NCBI GenBank assembly: GCA_943370145.1
Contig: CALRPY020000055.1
Span: forward strand, 1-30,270
Direction of reading: 5' to 3'
Length of the DNA stretch: 30,270 bases
DNA from: Ga0077536 sp943370145
Lineage (GTDB): Bacteria; Pseudomonadota; Gammaproteobacteria; Ga0077536
Shown: positions 6,395 to 13,876 of the stretch, piece by piece
How positions within the stretch are numbered: the first letter of the stretch is position 1
Layout of the letters: each line of letters opens with the position of its first letter
Program-made: the position numbers and the translations under genes
The notes under the pieces: generated by a model
Databases searched by the model: none
What the model was told of the DNA's origin: nothing
Seen by the model: the letters and a program-made list of their open reading frames with translations, nothing else

Positions 6395-7237
6395 ATGAAA
6401 CAGAACCCCTCACGCCGCCAAGCATCCGCCAGCTATCTCGACACCCTGCGCAGTGAATTCGATGAGCTGACCCAGCAGCTGCAAGAAGCAGAAACCGCTG
6501 CCAACACTGCACAGCAGGAAGCTGATGCGAAACGCCGTGCCTATCACGACCTCGAACAGCGCTCGAACTCGACGCACTGGTCGGTGACCGAGCAGCGCCT
6601 TTTCCGCGAGAAGAACCAGCTCGAGGCCGTCGCCCGACAGTTGCAGCAGGATCTGGTGCCGCTGCGTGAAGAACACGCACGGCTGAAATGGAAAGTCAAG
6701 GCGCCCGCCCAGTTGGAGACAGCGCGCATCGAAATGGCGGCGCTGACGGATCGGCGCACAGCGCTGGTCCAAGAGATTAACAAGGCCAGGACGCTGCAGA
6801 CGCAGCTCGATGCCCGCATCGAGGCCATCGAGCAGCAGATCGCCAGCGACACCCAGTCCACCGCCAACCGCCTGATCAATGCCGGTGAGCTGACCGCGCT
6901 CCCGGCGGCGCTGGCCTCATTGCACGCGGAACTGACCGCCACCTGCCACACCCGCGACGAAGTGGCACGGCGCATCCAAAGCCTGCAAACCGAGCATGAC
7001 GCCTTGCCGGACCAGATCCGTCTGGCGCGCGACAGCTATCGGGGCGCGCAGGCCATCGTCGCCGAGATCGAATTGCAGGAGCAGTTGCCGACCTTCATCG
7101 GCGTGATCGCCCGGGCGGCGGTGGCGCGGCACCGGGCGGGGTTCACGCGGGAGCAGGGGCGGTACGAGATGGAGGTCCCCGTGGAGGCCCTGGAGGCGGC
7201 CAGTAACGCGCTGGATGCTGATCTTTCGGCCCGCTGA
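6395..7237 (+). CDS. coiled-coil hypothetical protein
   Basis: A 280-aa protein of unknown function. Residues about 15-210 are almost wholly heptad-like and rich in Gln, Glu, Ala, Leu and Arg (for example LRSEFDELTQQLQEAETAAN and LDARIEAIEQQIASD), so a long coiled coil is likely. A short different C-terminal part follows (LPTFIGVIARAAVARHRAG onward). I chose the ATG at 6395 because AGGAG lies 8 bases before it; the frame is open further upstream, but that part crosses the hairpins and looks non-coding. It is the first gene of the rightward recombinase module, 71 bp ahead of the DUF2924 gene. A structural or DNA-organising role is possible, but nothing in the sequence shows it. Confidence 0.75.
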   Translation: MKQNPSRRQASASYLDTLRSEFDELTQQLQEAETAANTAQQEADAKRRAYHDLEQRSNSTHWSVTEQRLFREKNQLEAVARQLQQDLVPLREEHARLKWKVKAPAQLETARIEMAALTDRRTALVQEINKARTLQTQLDARIEAIEQQIASDTQSTANRLINAGELTALPAALASLHAELTATCHTRDEVARRIQSLQTEHDALPDQIRLARDSYRGAQAIVAEIELQEQLPTFIGVIARAAVARHRAGFTREQGRYEMEVPVEALEAASNALDADLSAR

Positions 7238-7308
7238 GAGGGTTTTCACCTTGGCTTCTGCCCGCCACAGCGCGTTCATCGACCTGTCTCAACCACAGGA
7301 GTAAACCG

Positions 7309-7770
7309 ATGACCGATACCGCAATGAACGACAGAATCAGCGCGCAAGTGGCGGCGCTGCCCGGCCTGCCCATGAAAGACCTCTGGGCGCTGTGGGATGC
7401 CCACTTCCCGCGCCGTCCCGCTCACACCAATCGCCACTACGTGGAATCGCGTCTGGCCTACCGGCTGCAGGAGCAGGCCTACGGGCCGCTGCCGGTGGGC
7501 GTGCGCCGTTATCTGGTCGAGCGCGGCGCGCAGTTCTCGAAGATCCAGCAGGCCGGGCGCGGCACGGAATGCCATCTGATGCCCGGCACGGTGCTGGTGC
7601 GCGAATGGGACGAGCGCGAGTACCAGGTCACCGTCACCACCGACGGCCTCTACGAGTTGAATGGCCAGCGCTTCAAAAGCCTGTCGGCGGCGGCGCGCAA
7701 CATCACCGGCACGCAGTGGTCGGGACCGAAGTTCTTCGGGCTCAAGCCGGGCAAGGGAGGCAAACGATGA
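7309..7770 (+). CDS. DUF2924 domain protein
   Basis: A 153-aa protein. LPMKDLWALWDAHFPRRPAHTNRHYVESRLAYRLQEQAYG (about residues 20-59) is the signature segment of DUF2924, and the second half (PGTVLVREWDEREYQVTVTTDGLYELNGQRFKSLSAAARNITGTQWSGPKFFGL) resembles the RAMA-like end of the family. These proteins are nearly always encoded just ahead of a serine recombinase in proteobacterial prophages and islands, and their role is unknown. The start has AGGAG 7 bases upstream. The stop overlaps the recombinase start (ATGA), so the two are co-translated. Confidence 0.85.
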   Translation: MTDTAMNDRISAQVAALPGLPMKDLWALWDAHFPRRPAHTNRHYVESRLAYRLQEQAYGPLPVGVRRYLVERGAQFSKIQQAGRGTECHLMPGTVLVREWDEREYQVTVTTDGLYELNGQRFKSLSAAARNITGTQWSGPKFFGLKPGKGGKR

Positions 7771-9107
7771 GCACTGCCATTCTGGCCTCACCCAAGCGCT
7801 GCGCGGTGTATTGCCGCGTGTCCAGCGACGAACGCCTCGACCAATCTTTCAACTCCATCGACGCGCAGAAGGAGGCCGGCCACGCCTTCATCAAGAGCCA
7901 GACCCACGAGGGCTGGATTTCGGTGGCGGATGACTATGACGACGGCGGGTTCTCCGGCGGCAACATGGAGCGGCCCGCGCTCAAACGCCTGCTGGCTGAC
8001 ATCGAAACCGGCCGCATCGACATCGTGGTGGTCTACAAGATCGACCGGCTCAGCCGCTCGCTTGCCGACTTCGCGCGCATGGTGGAAGTTTTCGACCGCT
8101 GCGGCGTGAGCTTCAGCGCCGTCACCCAGCAAATCAACTCGGCCACCTCGATGGGGCGGCTGATGCTGAACGTGCTGCTGTCCTTTGCCCAGTTCGAGCG
8201 CGAGGTCACCGGCGAGCGCATCCGCGACAAGATCGCTGCCAGCAAGGCCAAGGGCATGTGGATGGGCGGACCGCTGCCGCTCGGTTACGACGTGCAGAAC
8301 CGCCTGCTCGTCGTCAACGAGCCGGAGGCGGCGGTGGTGCGCCGCATCTTCGCCGACTTCGCCCGCGATCGCTCGACCACCCACATGGTGCGCAGCTACG
8401 CGGCCGAAGGCATCCGCACGAAGACGGGCCGAACCTTCTGCAAGCAGTCGATCTACAAGCTGCTGCACAACCGCATGTACCTCGGCGAGATCGTCCACAA
8501 GGGCCGCTACTACCCGGGGCAGCATCCGCCGATCCTGACCAGCGCACAGTGGCAGGCCGCCCACGACGTACTGGCCCAGACCGCCGAGGAACGGCGCGTG
8601 GCGGTGGCCACCGACGGGCGCGGCTTGCCGCTGCTGCGCGGCCTGCTGTTCACCACCAGCGGCGAGCGGCTGATACCAACTCACACGGTCAGGAAAGGCC
8701 GCTACTACCGCTACTACACGCCGGCCAAGGACCGGCACTACGGGGCGGGCGCCTCCAACTTCGGCAGCCTGCCGGCCGAATCCATCGAGGCGCTGGTGGT
8801 CGAGCAGGTCTGCCAGGTGCTGCGCGCACCGGAAAGCGTGCAGGCAGTTTGGGACCGGGTACGTGCGAGCGCCATCGATCTCGACGAGGCGCGGGTGGTG
8901 ATGCCGATGCGCCAGCTTGCCGCCGTCTGGCCCTCGCTGTTTCCTGCCGAGCAACGGCGCCTGGCACAGCTGCTGATCGAGCGCGTACTGATCGGCGACG
9001 ACGGGCTGGAGATCCTCTGGCGCGACGCCGGCTGGGTGGAACTCATCGACGAACTGCGCCCCGGCAGCATCGGCGCGGAACTGGCGGAAGTGGAGATGAC
9101 GGTATGA
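7767..9107 (+). CDS. large serine recombinase (resolvase/invertase superfamily)
   Basis: A 446-aa site-specific recombinase. The N-terminal resolvase domain (about 10-155) has the catalytic serine in YCRVSSDERLDQSFNSIDAQ (S19), the IDIVVVYKIDRLSRSLADF stretch with the conserved arginine, and the long E helix. A recombinase domain follows (about 165-290; RRIFADF and the KQSIYKLLHNRMYLGEIVHKG motif). The expected zinc-ribbon region begins at LLRGLLFTTSGERLIPTHT but lacks cysteine pairs, so it does not look metal-bound. No clear C-terminal coiled coil is seen. It probably integrates or excises the element, or resolves or inverts a segment. It overlaps DUF2924 and the next gene by 4 bases each. 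Confidence 0.9.
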   Translation: MSTAILASPKRCAVYCRVSSDERLDQSFNSIDAQKEAGHAFIKSQTHEGWISVADDYDDGGFSGGNMERPALKRLLADIETGRIDIVVVYKIDRLSRSLADFARMVEVFDRCGVSFSAVTQQINSATSMGRLMLNVLLSFAQFEREVTGERIRDKIAASKAKGMWMGGPLPLGYDVQNRLLVVNEPEAAVVRRIFADFARDRSTTHMVRSYAAEGIRTKTGRTFCKQSIYKLLHNRMYLGEIVHKGRYYPGQHPPILTSAQWQAAHDVLAQTAEERRVAVATDGRGLPLLRGLLFTTSGERLIPTHTVRKGRYYRYYTPAKDRHYGAGASNFGSLPAESIEALVVEQVCQVLRAPESVQAVWDRVRASAIDLDEARVVMPMRQLAAVWPSLFPAEQRRLAQLLIERVLIGDDGLEILWRDAGWVELIDELRPGSIGAELAEVEMTV

Positions 9108-9550
9108 GCCGAATACGCAAACTCGGCGAGGCCACGGTGCAACAGCGCATGGACGGCGGCGCCGTGAAGCTCTCGACCTTCATTCCGCTACAGATCCGCA
9201 AGCGCGGCGTGCGCAAGGTGGTGATCCGGCCGGACGGGGAGAGCAGCAGTCCGACCGCACGCGGCCAGTTCGATAGCCCCATGCTCGTGGCGTTGGCGCG
9301 CGCCTTCTACTGGCAACAACTGCTCGACGACGGCGTGGTCGCCAGCGGCACCGACATCGCTCAGCGCGAAGGCCTGCACCACTCGACGGTCAACGAACTG
9401 CTGCGCCTGACCCTACTGGAGCCTGCCATTATCCAGTCCATCCTGGCGGGCACGCAGCCGCGCTGCATGAGCCTGATCTGGTTTCAAAGGAATCCGCTGC
9501 CGACCGACTGGGTAGCGCAATGGGCAGTCGTCGTAGCGTTCGATCGCTGA
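9104..9550 (+). CDS. ParB-like HTH protein of the recombinase module
   Basis: A 148-aa protein that overlaps the recombinase stop by ATGA. The second half carries SGTDIAQREGLHHSTVNELLRLTLLEPAIIQSILAGTQP (about 81-119), which has the spacing of a KorB/ParB-type helix-turn-helix, and it ends with LPTDWVAQWAVVVAF. The first half (KLSTFIPLQIRKRGVRKVVIRPDG) is basic. Similar small proteins commonly follow DUF2924 and serine recombinase genes in islands. It may help the recombinase find its site or act as a regulator. Its gene converges with the next one, with only 13 bp between them. Confidence 0.7.
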   Translation: MSRIRKLGEATVQQRMDGGAVKLSTFIPLQIRKRGVRKVVIRPDGESSSPTARGQFDSPMLVALARAFYWQQLLDDGVVASGTDIAQREGLHHSTVNELLRLTLLEPAIIQSILAGTQPRCMSLIWFQRNPLPTDWVAQWAVVVAFDR

Positions 9551-9563
9551 TGCCGTAGAGATC

Positions 9564-10928
9564 TCACCAAGCCCCGGCGTCTTCATCTTCGTCTTCATCG
9601 TGCTCTTGTGTATCGACATCTCCTGCACCGGGATCGCGCTGCGACAGGGGCACGTATCGTTCTATGGGCGTCTTCCACTCCCGGAAGAAGTCCAAGGGGT
9701 TCTGCGTGCCGACAAACTCCCGGGCGAGCCGTAGTCGGTCAAGCACACCCTGGCGTTCCATCTCGGGAAGTGTCTGTGCCCGATCTGCAACGCCCTGAAA
9801 GAACTGCTCCAGGCTGACGACCTTCGACCATGCATGAATGACTTGCTCAAGCTGGTCGTGGCTATCTTTGATTGACTGCGATTCGCGGCGACGATCTTCC
9901 TCGTGCCGTCGCCGTTCTTCCTCTGCAAGCCGTTCCAGCCTCCGGAGCTCGGCCTGCCGGTCGGCTTCTTGAAGCTTCCCGATGATGGGCGCGACTTCAG
10001 CCTCGATCGACTTCACGATCTGGGGAATGTCTTGCGTCAGGGATCGAGCCTTCGTCTCCTGGAACGATGTCGACCAGGACACGCTGCGGTAGGGCGCGTA
10101 CACGATCAACCGCAATCGACCGGACGGAAGGTCCCGAGTCGAAGTCCAGGTGTGATCGTGGTAACGCTTGTTCTTGGGAGGCACGTACTCCGATTCACGG
10201 ATGTATTTGCCATTGACGTACCGCATCTCGACCGACTCGGTCATCTCGATCACTGCCAGTCCGAAGGCAATCGAGTCGACATAGGCGACCGTCGGCCGAT
10301 AGGGTGACCAGCGTCGGTCGTACCCGTATGGATCGTGTCGGGGGTCCTTCTTCGGCGGCACTTCCTTCTCGTCGATGCGCTCCCTCCAGAACTGGGTATC
10401 CGGCGGCGCGATCACCACGCGGTGGCCAGCAGACTCCAGCGCATTGAACAGGTCGTTAGCGAATTCCAGCGCCTTGTCGAGCCCCGAGCGGGAGGCGATG
10501 ACGTCGACAAGCAGCTTCTTGTACGGCTTCAAATGTTCGCCCTCGTCGACCTTGCGGCCTGCGAGGAAGTGTTCCTTCGCGCCGCGAATCAGACCGTGGG
10601 TGCCAGTGACGTGCCGGGTCAGTCGTGGGACGCGGGGTCTGGGTGCCGGTCGGGGCTTGGGCACGGATGGAGCGGGAAACTCATCGGTCCGAGACCACAC
10701 GATCGGATCGCCCGGCTGCGGCTCTGGAAGTGCCGGCCGTTTCGGCGCCTTGCCGACCGCGAGCTTCGCCCAGTAGCCACGCTCCGGACGGGGCACTCGC
10801 AGCGCGGTACATACCCGCGCCAGGTAACTGCCCGATACGTCGAACTTCTCAGCGACCTTGATCATTGGTGCCGACCACACCAACTCGTACAGCTCTTCTC
10901 TGGTAATCACGCTCGTCCTCGGCATCAT
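9564..10928 (-). CDS. unknown HTH / coiled-coil protein with acidic tail
   Basis: A 454-aa protein from the ATG at 10928 (a second ATG follows directly; the frame is open further upstream but lacks a ribosome site, while GGAAAA precedes 10928). The N-terminus ITREELYELVWSAPMIKVAEKFDVSGSYLARVCTALRVPRPERGYWAKLAVGK is a helix-turn-helix with a PRGYWAKLA-type end, a motif I have seen in uncharacterised proteins of many bacteria. A proline-rich linker, a mixed alpha/beta central domain, a basic coiled coil (about 340-390) and a DEDEDED tail follow. No enzymatic motif is visible. It is the element gene nearest to ssrA. A DNA-binding or defence role is possible but not shown. Confidence 0.75.
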   Translation of the reverse strand: MMPRTSVITREELYELVWSAPMIKVAEKFDVSGSYLARVCTALRVPRPERGYWAKLAVGKAPKRPALPEPQPGDPIVWSRTDEFPAPSVPKPRPAPRPRVPRLTRHVTGTHGLIRGAKEHFLAGRKVDEGEHLKPYKKLLVDVIASRSGLDKALEFANDLFNALESAGHRVVIAPPDTQFWRERIDEKEVPPKKDPRHDPYGYDRRWSPYRPTVAYVDSIAFGLAVIEMTESVEMRYVNGKYIRESEYVPPKNKRYHDHTWTSTRDLPSGRLRLIVYAPYRSVSWSTSFQETKARSLTQDIPQIVKSIEAEVAPIIGKLQEADRQAELRRLERLAEEERRRHEEDRRRESQSIKDSHDQLEQVIHAWSKVVSLEQFFQGVADRAQTLPEMERQGVLDRLRLAREFVGTQNPLDFFREWKTPIERYVPLSQRDPGAGDVDTQEHDEDEDEDAGAW

Positions 10929-11015
10929 CGTTTTCCATGCCGACGAGGGTAATCGCTTGGGCATAGCCGGCATTTCGGTGGGCATGGTTGACCACGAAAA
11001 GGCCGCGCCAAGTCC

Positions 11016-11027
11016 CTGTAAATACAG
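11016..11027. promoter_or_regulatory. small palindrome upstream of the 454-aa gene
   Basis: CTGTA-AA-TACAG is a 5-bp inverted repeat about 90 bp upstream of the gene start. It looks superficially like a LexA box, but the spacing is too short (4 rather than 8 bases between CTGT and ACAG). Another operator is possible. Confidence 0.25.
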
Positions 11028-11044
11028 ATCTCGACGCCGCGACT

Positions 11045-11135
11045 ACCCGCAGGGCAAACAGAGAAAAGAGACTGGGCTGGCCGGGAAACGGGCCGATTCG
11101 GCACATCCGAAGGGGATGGCACCCGCAGGGCAAAC
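11045..11135. repeat. 15-bp direct repeats beside ssrA
   Basis: ACCCGCAGGGCAAAC occurs at 11045-11059 and again, identical, at 11121-11135, with 61 bp between the copies. The flanks differ, so only the 15-mer is repeated. The pair lies between the last element gene and the tmRNA terminator, where integration scars or recombinase arm sites would be expected. Confidence 0.6.
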
Positions 11136-11143
11136 CCTCGGAA

Positions 11144-11160
11144 CCCCGCGCCACGCGGGG
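11144..11160. repeat. 7-bp GC hairpin downstream of ssrA
   Basis: CCCCGCG (11144-11150) pairs with CGCGGGG (11154-11160) around CCA. It comes after the tmRNA terminator on the minus strand and may be a second stop signal or part of the element boundary. Confidence 0.5.
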
Positions 11161-11170
11161 ATTCGCGCAA

Positions 11171-11202
11171 AGAAAAAGGGCCTGGAGACTATCCAGGCCC
11201 TT
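11171..11202 (-). terminator. intrinsic terminator of ssrA
   Basis: On the minus strand, AAGGGCCTGGA pairs perfectly with TCCAGGCCCTT (arms at plus 11192-11202 and 11176-11186, loop of 5), followed by TTTTTCT. It begins 6 bases after the tmRNA CCA end, so tmRNA transcription stops here. Confidence 0.9.
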
Positions 11203-11207
11203 GGTGT

Positions 11208-11571
11208 TGGTGGAGGCGGCGGGAATCGAACCCGCGTCCGCAAGCCCTCTGCCGTCGGTTCTACATGCGTATCCTGTCTATTGTTTTAACCGATCGCTAC
11301 CCGACAGGCAGGGAAGACGATCAGCGATCCCTCCAACGGTTTTAACGGATTGGCCCCGGGCAGGCCGCCTCGCGATCCGATGAGATATGACGCCCGAAAC
11401 CTGAACGCACCGGCACGGCTTCAGTCGGACGGCACCCTACTGGGTTTTAAGCAGCGAGTGCGTAGTTGTCGTCGTTGGCAACTATGTGGTTTGCAGTTGG
11501 ATTTACGAGGTGCTCTGCCCCTCGGCATGCCCCTTCGGTTTCGCGACCCACGTCGAAACCAGGTCGCCCCC
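11208..11571 (-). ncRNA. ssrA: transfer-messenger RNA (tmRNA)
   Basis: About 364 nt. The 5' end GGGGGCGACCTGG-TTTCGACG (from 11571) and the 3' end CGCCTCCACCA (to 11208) form a 7-bp acceptor stem with one G-U pair, and the T-arm GGTTCGATTCC is present. The tag frame is read from GCC at 11479 to TAA at 11447 and gives ANDDNYALAA, close to the E. coli tag. The RNA, with SmpB, frees ribosomes stalled on broken mRNA and marks the product for proteolysis. smpB lies directly upstream on the same strand, 106 bp away. The 3' end is a known integration site for mobile elements, and the accessory DNA starts just beyond it. Confidence 0.95.
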
Positions 11572-11677
11572 TATGGAGAATGCGCAGCATACGCATCCGT
11601 CATCGCCACGCATAGCCTGAGATGGGGGCGGGGAGCGAAAGTTCAAGCGCGGCGAGAAATAAATCCGTCCGCTTGGT

Positions 11678-12157
11678 TCAGCGGCGGCGCATCAGGCGCT
11701 GCTTGTCGCGCTGCCAGTCGCGTTCTTTCTCGGTGTCGCGCTTGTCGTGCTGCTTCTTGCCTTTGGCGAGCCCGATCTGGCATTTCGCGCGGCCCTTGGA
11801 CCAGTACAGCTTCAGCGCGATTGCCGAATAGCCCTTGCGCTCGACGGCGCCGATGAGATGGGCCACTTCTGATTTGTGAAGCAGCAGCTTGCGCGTGCGC
11901 TCGGGGTCGGTCTCGACGTGGGAGGAGGCCGAGAGCAACGGGTTGATCAAGGCGCCGAACAGGAAGGCCTCGCCGTCCTTCAACAGCACGTAGCTGTCGC
12001 GCAGCTGGACCTTGCCTGCGCGCAGGCTCTTCACTTCCCAGCCCTCGAGCACCAGGCCCGCCTCGATCCGCTCCTCGATGAAGTAGTCGTGGTAGGCCTT
12101 CTTGTTCTCGGTGATGAGGCTGTCGGCGCGGGCGGCGGATTTCTTCTGGTTGCTCAT
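11678..12157 (-). CDS. smpB: SsrA-binding protein SmpB
   Basis: A 159-aa protein of the usual length. ENKKAYHDYFIEERIEAGLVLEGWEVKSLRAGKVQLRDSYV (residues 17-57) is the SmpB OB-fold signature, and the C-terminal tail (KGKKQHDKRDTEKERDWQRDKQRLMRRR) is basic, as needed to enter the ribosomal mRNA channel. It binds the tRNA-like domain of tmRNA and takes it to stalled ribosomes. It lies just upstream of ssrA on the same strand, a common pairing, and diverges from ratA, also a common arrangement in Gammaproteobacteria. Confidence 0.97.
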   Translation of the reverse strand: MSNQKKSAARADSLITENKKAYHDYFIEERIEAGLVLEGWEVKSLRAGKVQLRDSYVLLKDGEAFLFGALINPLLSASSHVETDPERTRKLLLHKSEVAHLIGAVERKGYSAIALKLYWSKGRAKCQIGLAKGKKQHDKRDTEKERDWQRDKQRLMRRR

Positions 12158-12182
12158 GGCGGGCTGTTCGATTGCGGCGGCG

Positions 12183-12188
12183 AGTATA
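12183..12188 (-). promoter_or_regulatory. candidate -10 of smpB
   Basis: On the minus strand TATACT (5 of 6 matches to TATAAT) lies 25 bp before the smpB ATG. The matching -35 area is GC-rich and poor. Confidence 0.4.
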
Positions 12189-12251
12189 ACAGCCGGGGAG
12201 GGGCGCGGCCCTCGGCTCGCCCGCTGCCGGATGGGGCCGGGCCCGGTCCGG

Positions 12252-12280
12252 GCTACAAGAGAGGTTCCTTGGGCTATCAT
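12252..12280 (+). promoter_or_regulatory. candidate promoter of ratA
   Basis: TATCAT at 12275-12280 could be the -10, with a weak GCTACA at 12252-12257 and a 17-bp spacer. It is the best candidate in the 179-bp smpB/ratA divergent region. Confidence 0.35.
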
Positions 12281-12336
12281 GCGTCTGCGGCGGCGCAGCG
12301 CGCGGCCGCGGATTCCCCGTTGGAACAATCACGTCG

Positions 12337-12771
12337 ATGCCGGTCATCAACCAATCCGAGCAAGTGCCGTACACCGCGGAAGAGATGTACGCGCTGGTGG
12401 ACAACTTCGAGGACTACCCGTCCTTCATGCCCTGGTGCGAGCGCTCCTGGGTCGTGTCGCGCAGCGATCACGTCACCCGTGCGGGGATGGCGGTGCGCAA
12501 GGGCAAGATTCACTACAGCTTCGTCACCGACAACACGGGCGAGCCGCCGGGGCGCATCACGATCCGGCTCGCCGACGGCCCGTTCCGTCACCTGAGCGGC
12601 AGCTGGACCTTCGCGCCGAATGCGCTGGGTTGCCGCGTCACCCTGACGCTCGACTTCGAATTCGAGAACCGGCTGGTCGGCACCGTGCTGTCGCCGGTGT
12701 TCAAGTTGATGACGGGGTCGCTGGTCAGCTCGTTCCGGCAGCGCGCTGTGAGCGTGTATGGCCGCCGCTGA
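12337..12771 (+). CDS. ratA: RatA-family protein (COQ10/START-like)
   Basis: A 144-aa protein. VPYTAEEMYALVDNFEDYPSFMPWCERSWVV at the N-terminus and SGSWTFAPNALGCRVTLTLDFEFENRL near residues 87-112 are characteristic of the RatA/COQ10 branch of the START (polyketide cyclase) fold. In E. coli, RatA was reported to bind the 50S subunit and block subunit joining; homologues such as eukaryotic Coq10 bind ubiquinone and help its delivery. The true role here is likely related to ubiquinone. It overlaps rnfH by 14 bases and diverges from smpB, which is the standard gammaproteobacterial context. Confidence 0.93.
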   Translation: MPVINQSEQVPYTAEEMYALVDNFEDYPSFMPWCERSWVVSRSDHVTRAGMAVRKGKIHYSFVTDNTGEPPGRITIRLADGPFRHLSGSWTFAPNALGCRVTLTLDFEFENRLVGTVLSPVFKLMTGSLVSSFRQRAVSVYGRR

Positions 12772-13042
12772 GCCCTTGCGCGTGGAGGTCGCCTATGTCG
12801 GCGAGGGCGGCGGTGGTCGCTGGGCGCTGGAGGTGCCACCCGGCACCACGGTGCGGGGCGCGATAGAGCGCGCCCGCGTGCTCGAGCGACATCCTGAAAT
12901 AGATCTCGCGCGGCAGGCCGTCGGCATCTTCGGCGTGCGTTGCGGGCTGGATGACCTGCTGGCCGACGGGGCCCGGGTCGAAATCTACCGGGCGCTGGTA
13001 CGTGATCCCAAGGAAGCGCGCCGCCGCCGCGTGGCGCGCTGA
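12758..13042 (+). CDS. rnfH: RnfH family ubiquitin-like protein (RatB)
   Basis: A 94-aa protein of the UPF0125/RnfH family with a beta-grasp (ubiquitin-like) fold. The VEVAYVG start, VPPGTTVRGAIERA in the middle, VGIFGVRCGLDDLLADGARVEIYRALVRDPKEARRRR at the end are the family signature, where the RPL.DPKE.RR-type ending is recognisable. The function is not settled; the gene is paired with ratA in many genomes. It starts inside the end of ratA (14-bp overlap) and converges with bamE, leaving 3 bp between their stops. Confidence 0.92.
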   Translation: MAAAEPLRVEVAYVGEGGGGRWALEVPPGTTVRGAIERARVLERHPEIDLARQAVGIFGVRCGLDDLLADGARVEIYRALVRDPKEARRRRVAR

Positions 13043-13045
13043 GGT

Positions 13046-13672
13046 CTAGCGTTCTTCGTCCCCGTCCTCGTCGCGGCTGAAGATGCGGCCCCAGAAGCCC
13101 TTTTTCTTCTTGACCGGCGCGTCGTCGGGAACCACGACTTCGGGGACTTCCTCGTCCTTCTTTTCCTCGACCTTGTCGGCGGTGCCCTCGGGGCCGACGA
13201 AAGGCAGGCTGTCGGCGATCTTCGACATCATGCCACGCTTGGCCTCGGGCACTTCGACCGACTGGTCCTGGTGAGTGTCGAACTCGATGGGGCTCTCGGC
13301 GGTCTTCACGTTGCCGTCGATGCGGACGAGCTTGTCATCCTCGAAGAACAGCGTCACGCGGCGCATCTTGGGCCGCTTGCGGCCGGCCTGGAACGTGTAG
13401 ACGTAGTCCCAGCGGTTGGAGTGGAAGGTGTCGACGATCGCGGGCGAACCCATGATGAAGTTGACCTTCTTCTTGTCCATGCCGGGCTCGAGCTGGGCCA
13501 GCATCTCCTGCGTGACGACATTGCCCTGCTGCACGTCGATGCGGTGAGCGATCGGGATGCTCGGCAGGCTGGGCATGTCGGGCATGTCGGGCATATCCGG
13601 CATGTCGGGTCGCGCGCAGCCAGCGAACAGCGGCAGCACGCAGAGAATGATGGGGATATACCTGCGAATCAT
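13046..13672 (-). CDS. bamE: outer membrane assembly lipoprotein BamE
   Basis: A 208-aa lipoprotein. A signal peptide ends in the lipobox LFAGC (C19 lipidated), and the SmpA/OmlA domain covers about 45-125 (GNVVTQEMLAQLEPGMDKKKVNFIMGSPAIVDTFHSNRWDYVYTF, then VTLFFEDDKLVRIDG). BamE is part of the BAM complex that folds outer-membrane beta-barrels. Two features are unusual. The linker after the lipid anchor is PDM repeated four times (residues 22-33), encoded by a 9-bp tandem repeat. A long C-terminal extension, rich in Glu, Val and Lys (about 155-208), exceeds the E. coli protein (113 aa). It diverges from fur, the usual neighbour in Gammaproteobacteria. Confidence 0.95.
   Translation of the reverse strand: MIRRYIPIILCVLPLFAGCARPDMPDMPDMPDMPSLPSIPIAHRIDVQQGNVVTQEMLAQLEPGMDKKKVNFIMGSPAIVDTFHSNRWDYVYTFQAGRKRPKMRRVTLFFEDDKLVRIDGNVKTAESPIEFDTHQDQSVEVPEAKRGMMSKIADSLPFVGPEGTADKVEEKKDEEVPEVVVPDDAPVKKKKGFWGRIFSRDEDGDEER
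13574..13609. repeat. 9-bp tandem repeat, four copies, in bamE
   Basis: CATGTCGGG occurs at 13574, 13583 and 13601; the third unit (13592-13600) is CATATCCGG with two silent changes. On the coding strand each unit encodes PDM. Copy number changes would keep the frame and only vary linker length. Confidence 0.85.
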
Positions 13673-13876
13673 CGGGTTATCTGCGTCCTCGTGGCTGCTT
13701 GCCGACGGCCAAAGCGCTGGTGATGGTGATAAGATTGCGGCGCGTCAGCAGGGCGGCGTCGCAGTCGACCGGCGCGACTGGCGGCCGCCGTCGTGCAAGG
13801 CGCGGCAGTATAGCCCATGACGACAGCCCGGCCACCCCTGCCGGCAAGCGGCGACATGCAAACGGAGACCGGCCGA

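Noticed and set aside
6054..6680. Upstream extension of the AlpA-like frame to 283 codons
   Set aside because: The extra part crosses the hairpin region and the start of the divergent coiled-coil gene and has no family features. The 74-codon version with the HTH domain is the gene.
7392..7766. Upstream extension of the serine recombinase frame
   Set aside because: It overlaps the DUF2924 gene in another frame and is Arg/Gly-rich noise. The ATG at 7767 gives the family N-terminus and an ATGA overlap.
11016..11027. CTGTAAATACAG as a LexA box
   Set aside because: The distance between CTGT and ACAG is 4 bases, while LexA boxes of the gammaproteobacterial type need 8.
1..11200. CRISPR array
   Set aside because: The repeats in the accessory part are short (6-15 bp) and lack regular spacers of 30 bp or more; no cas gene is seen.
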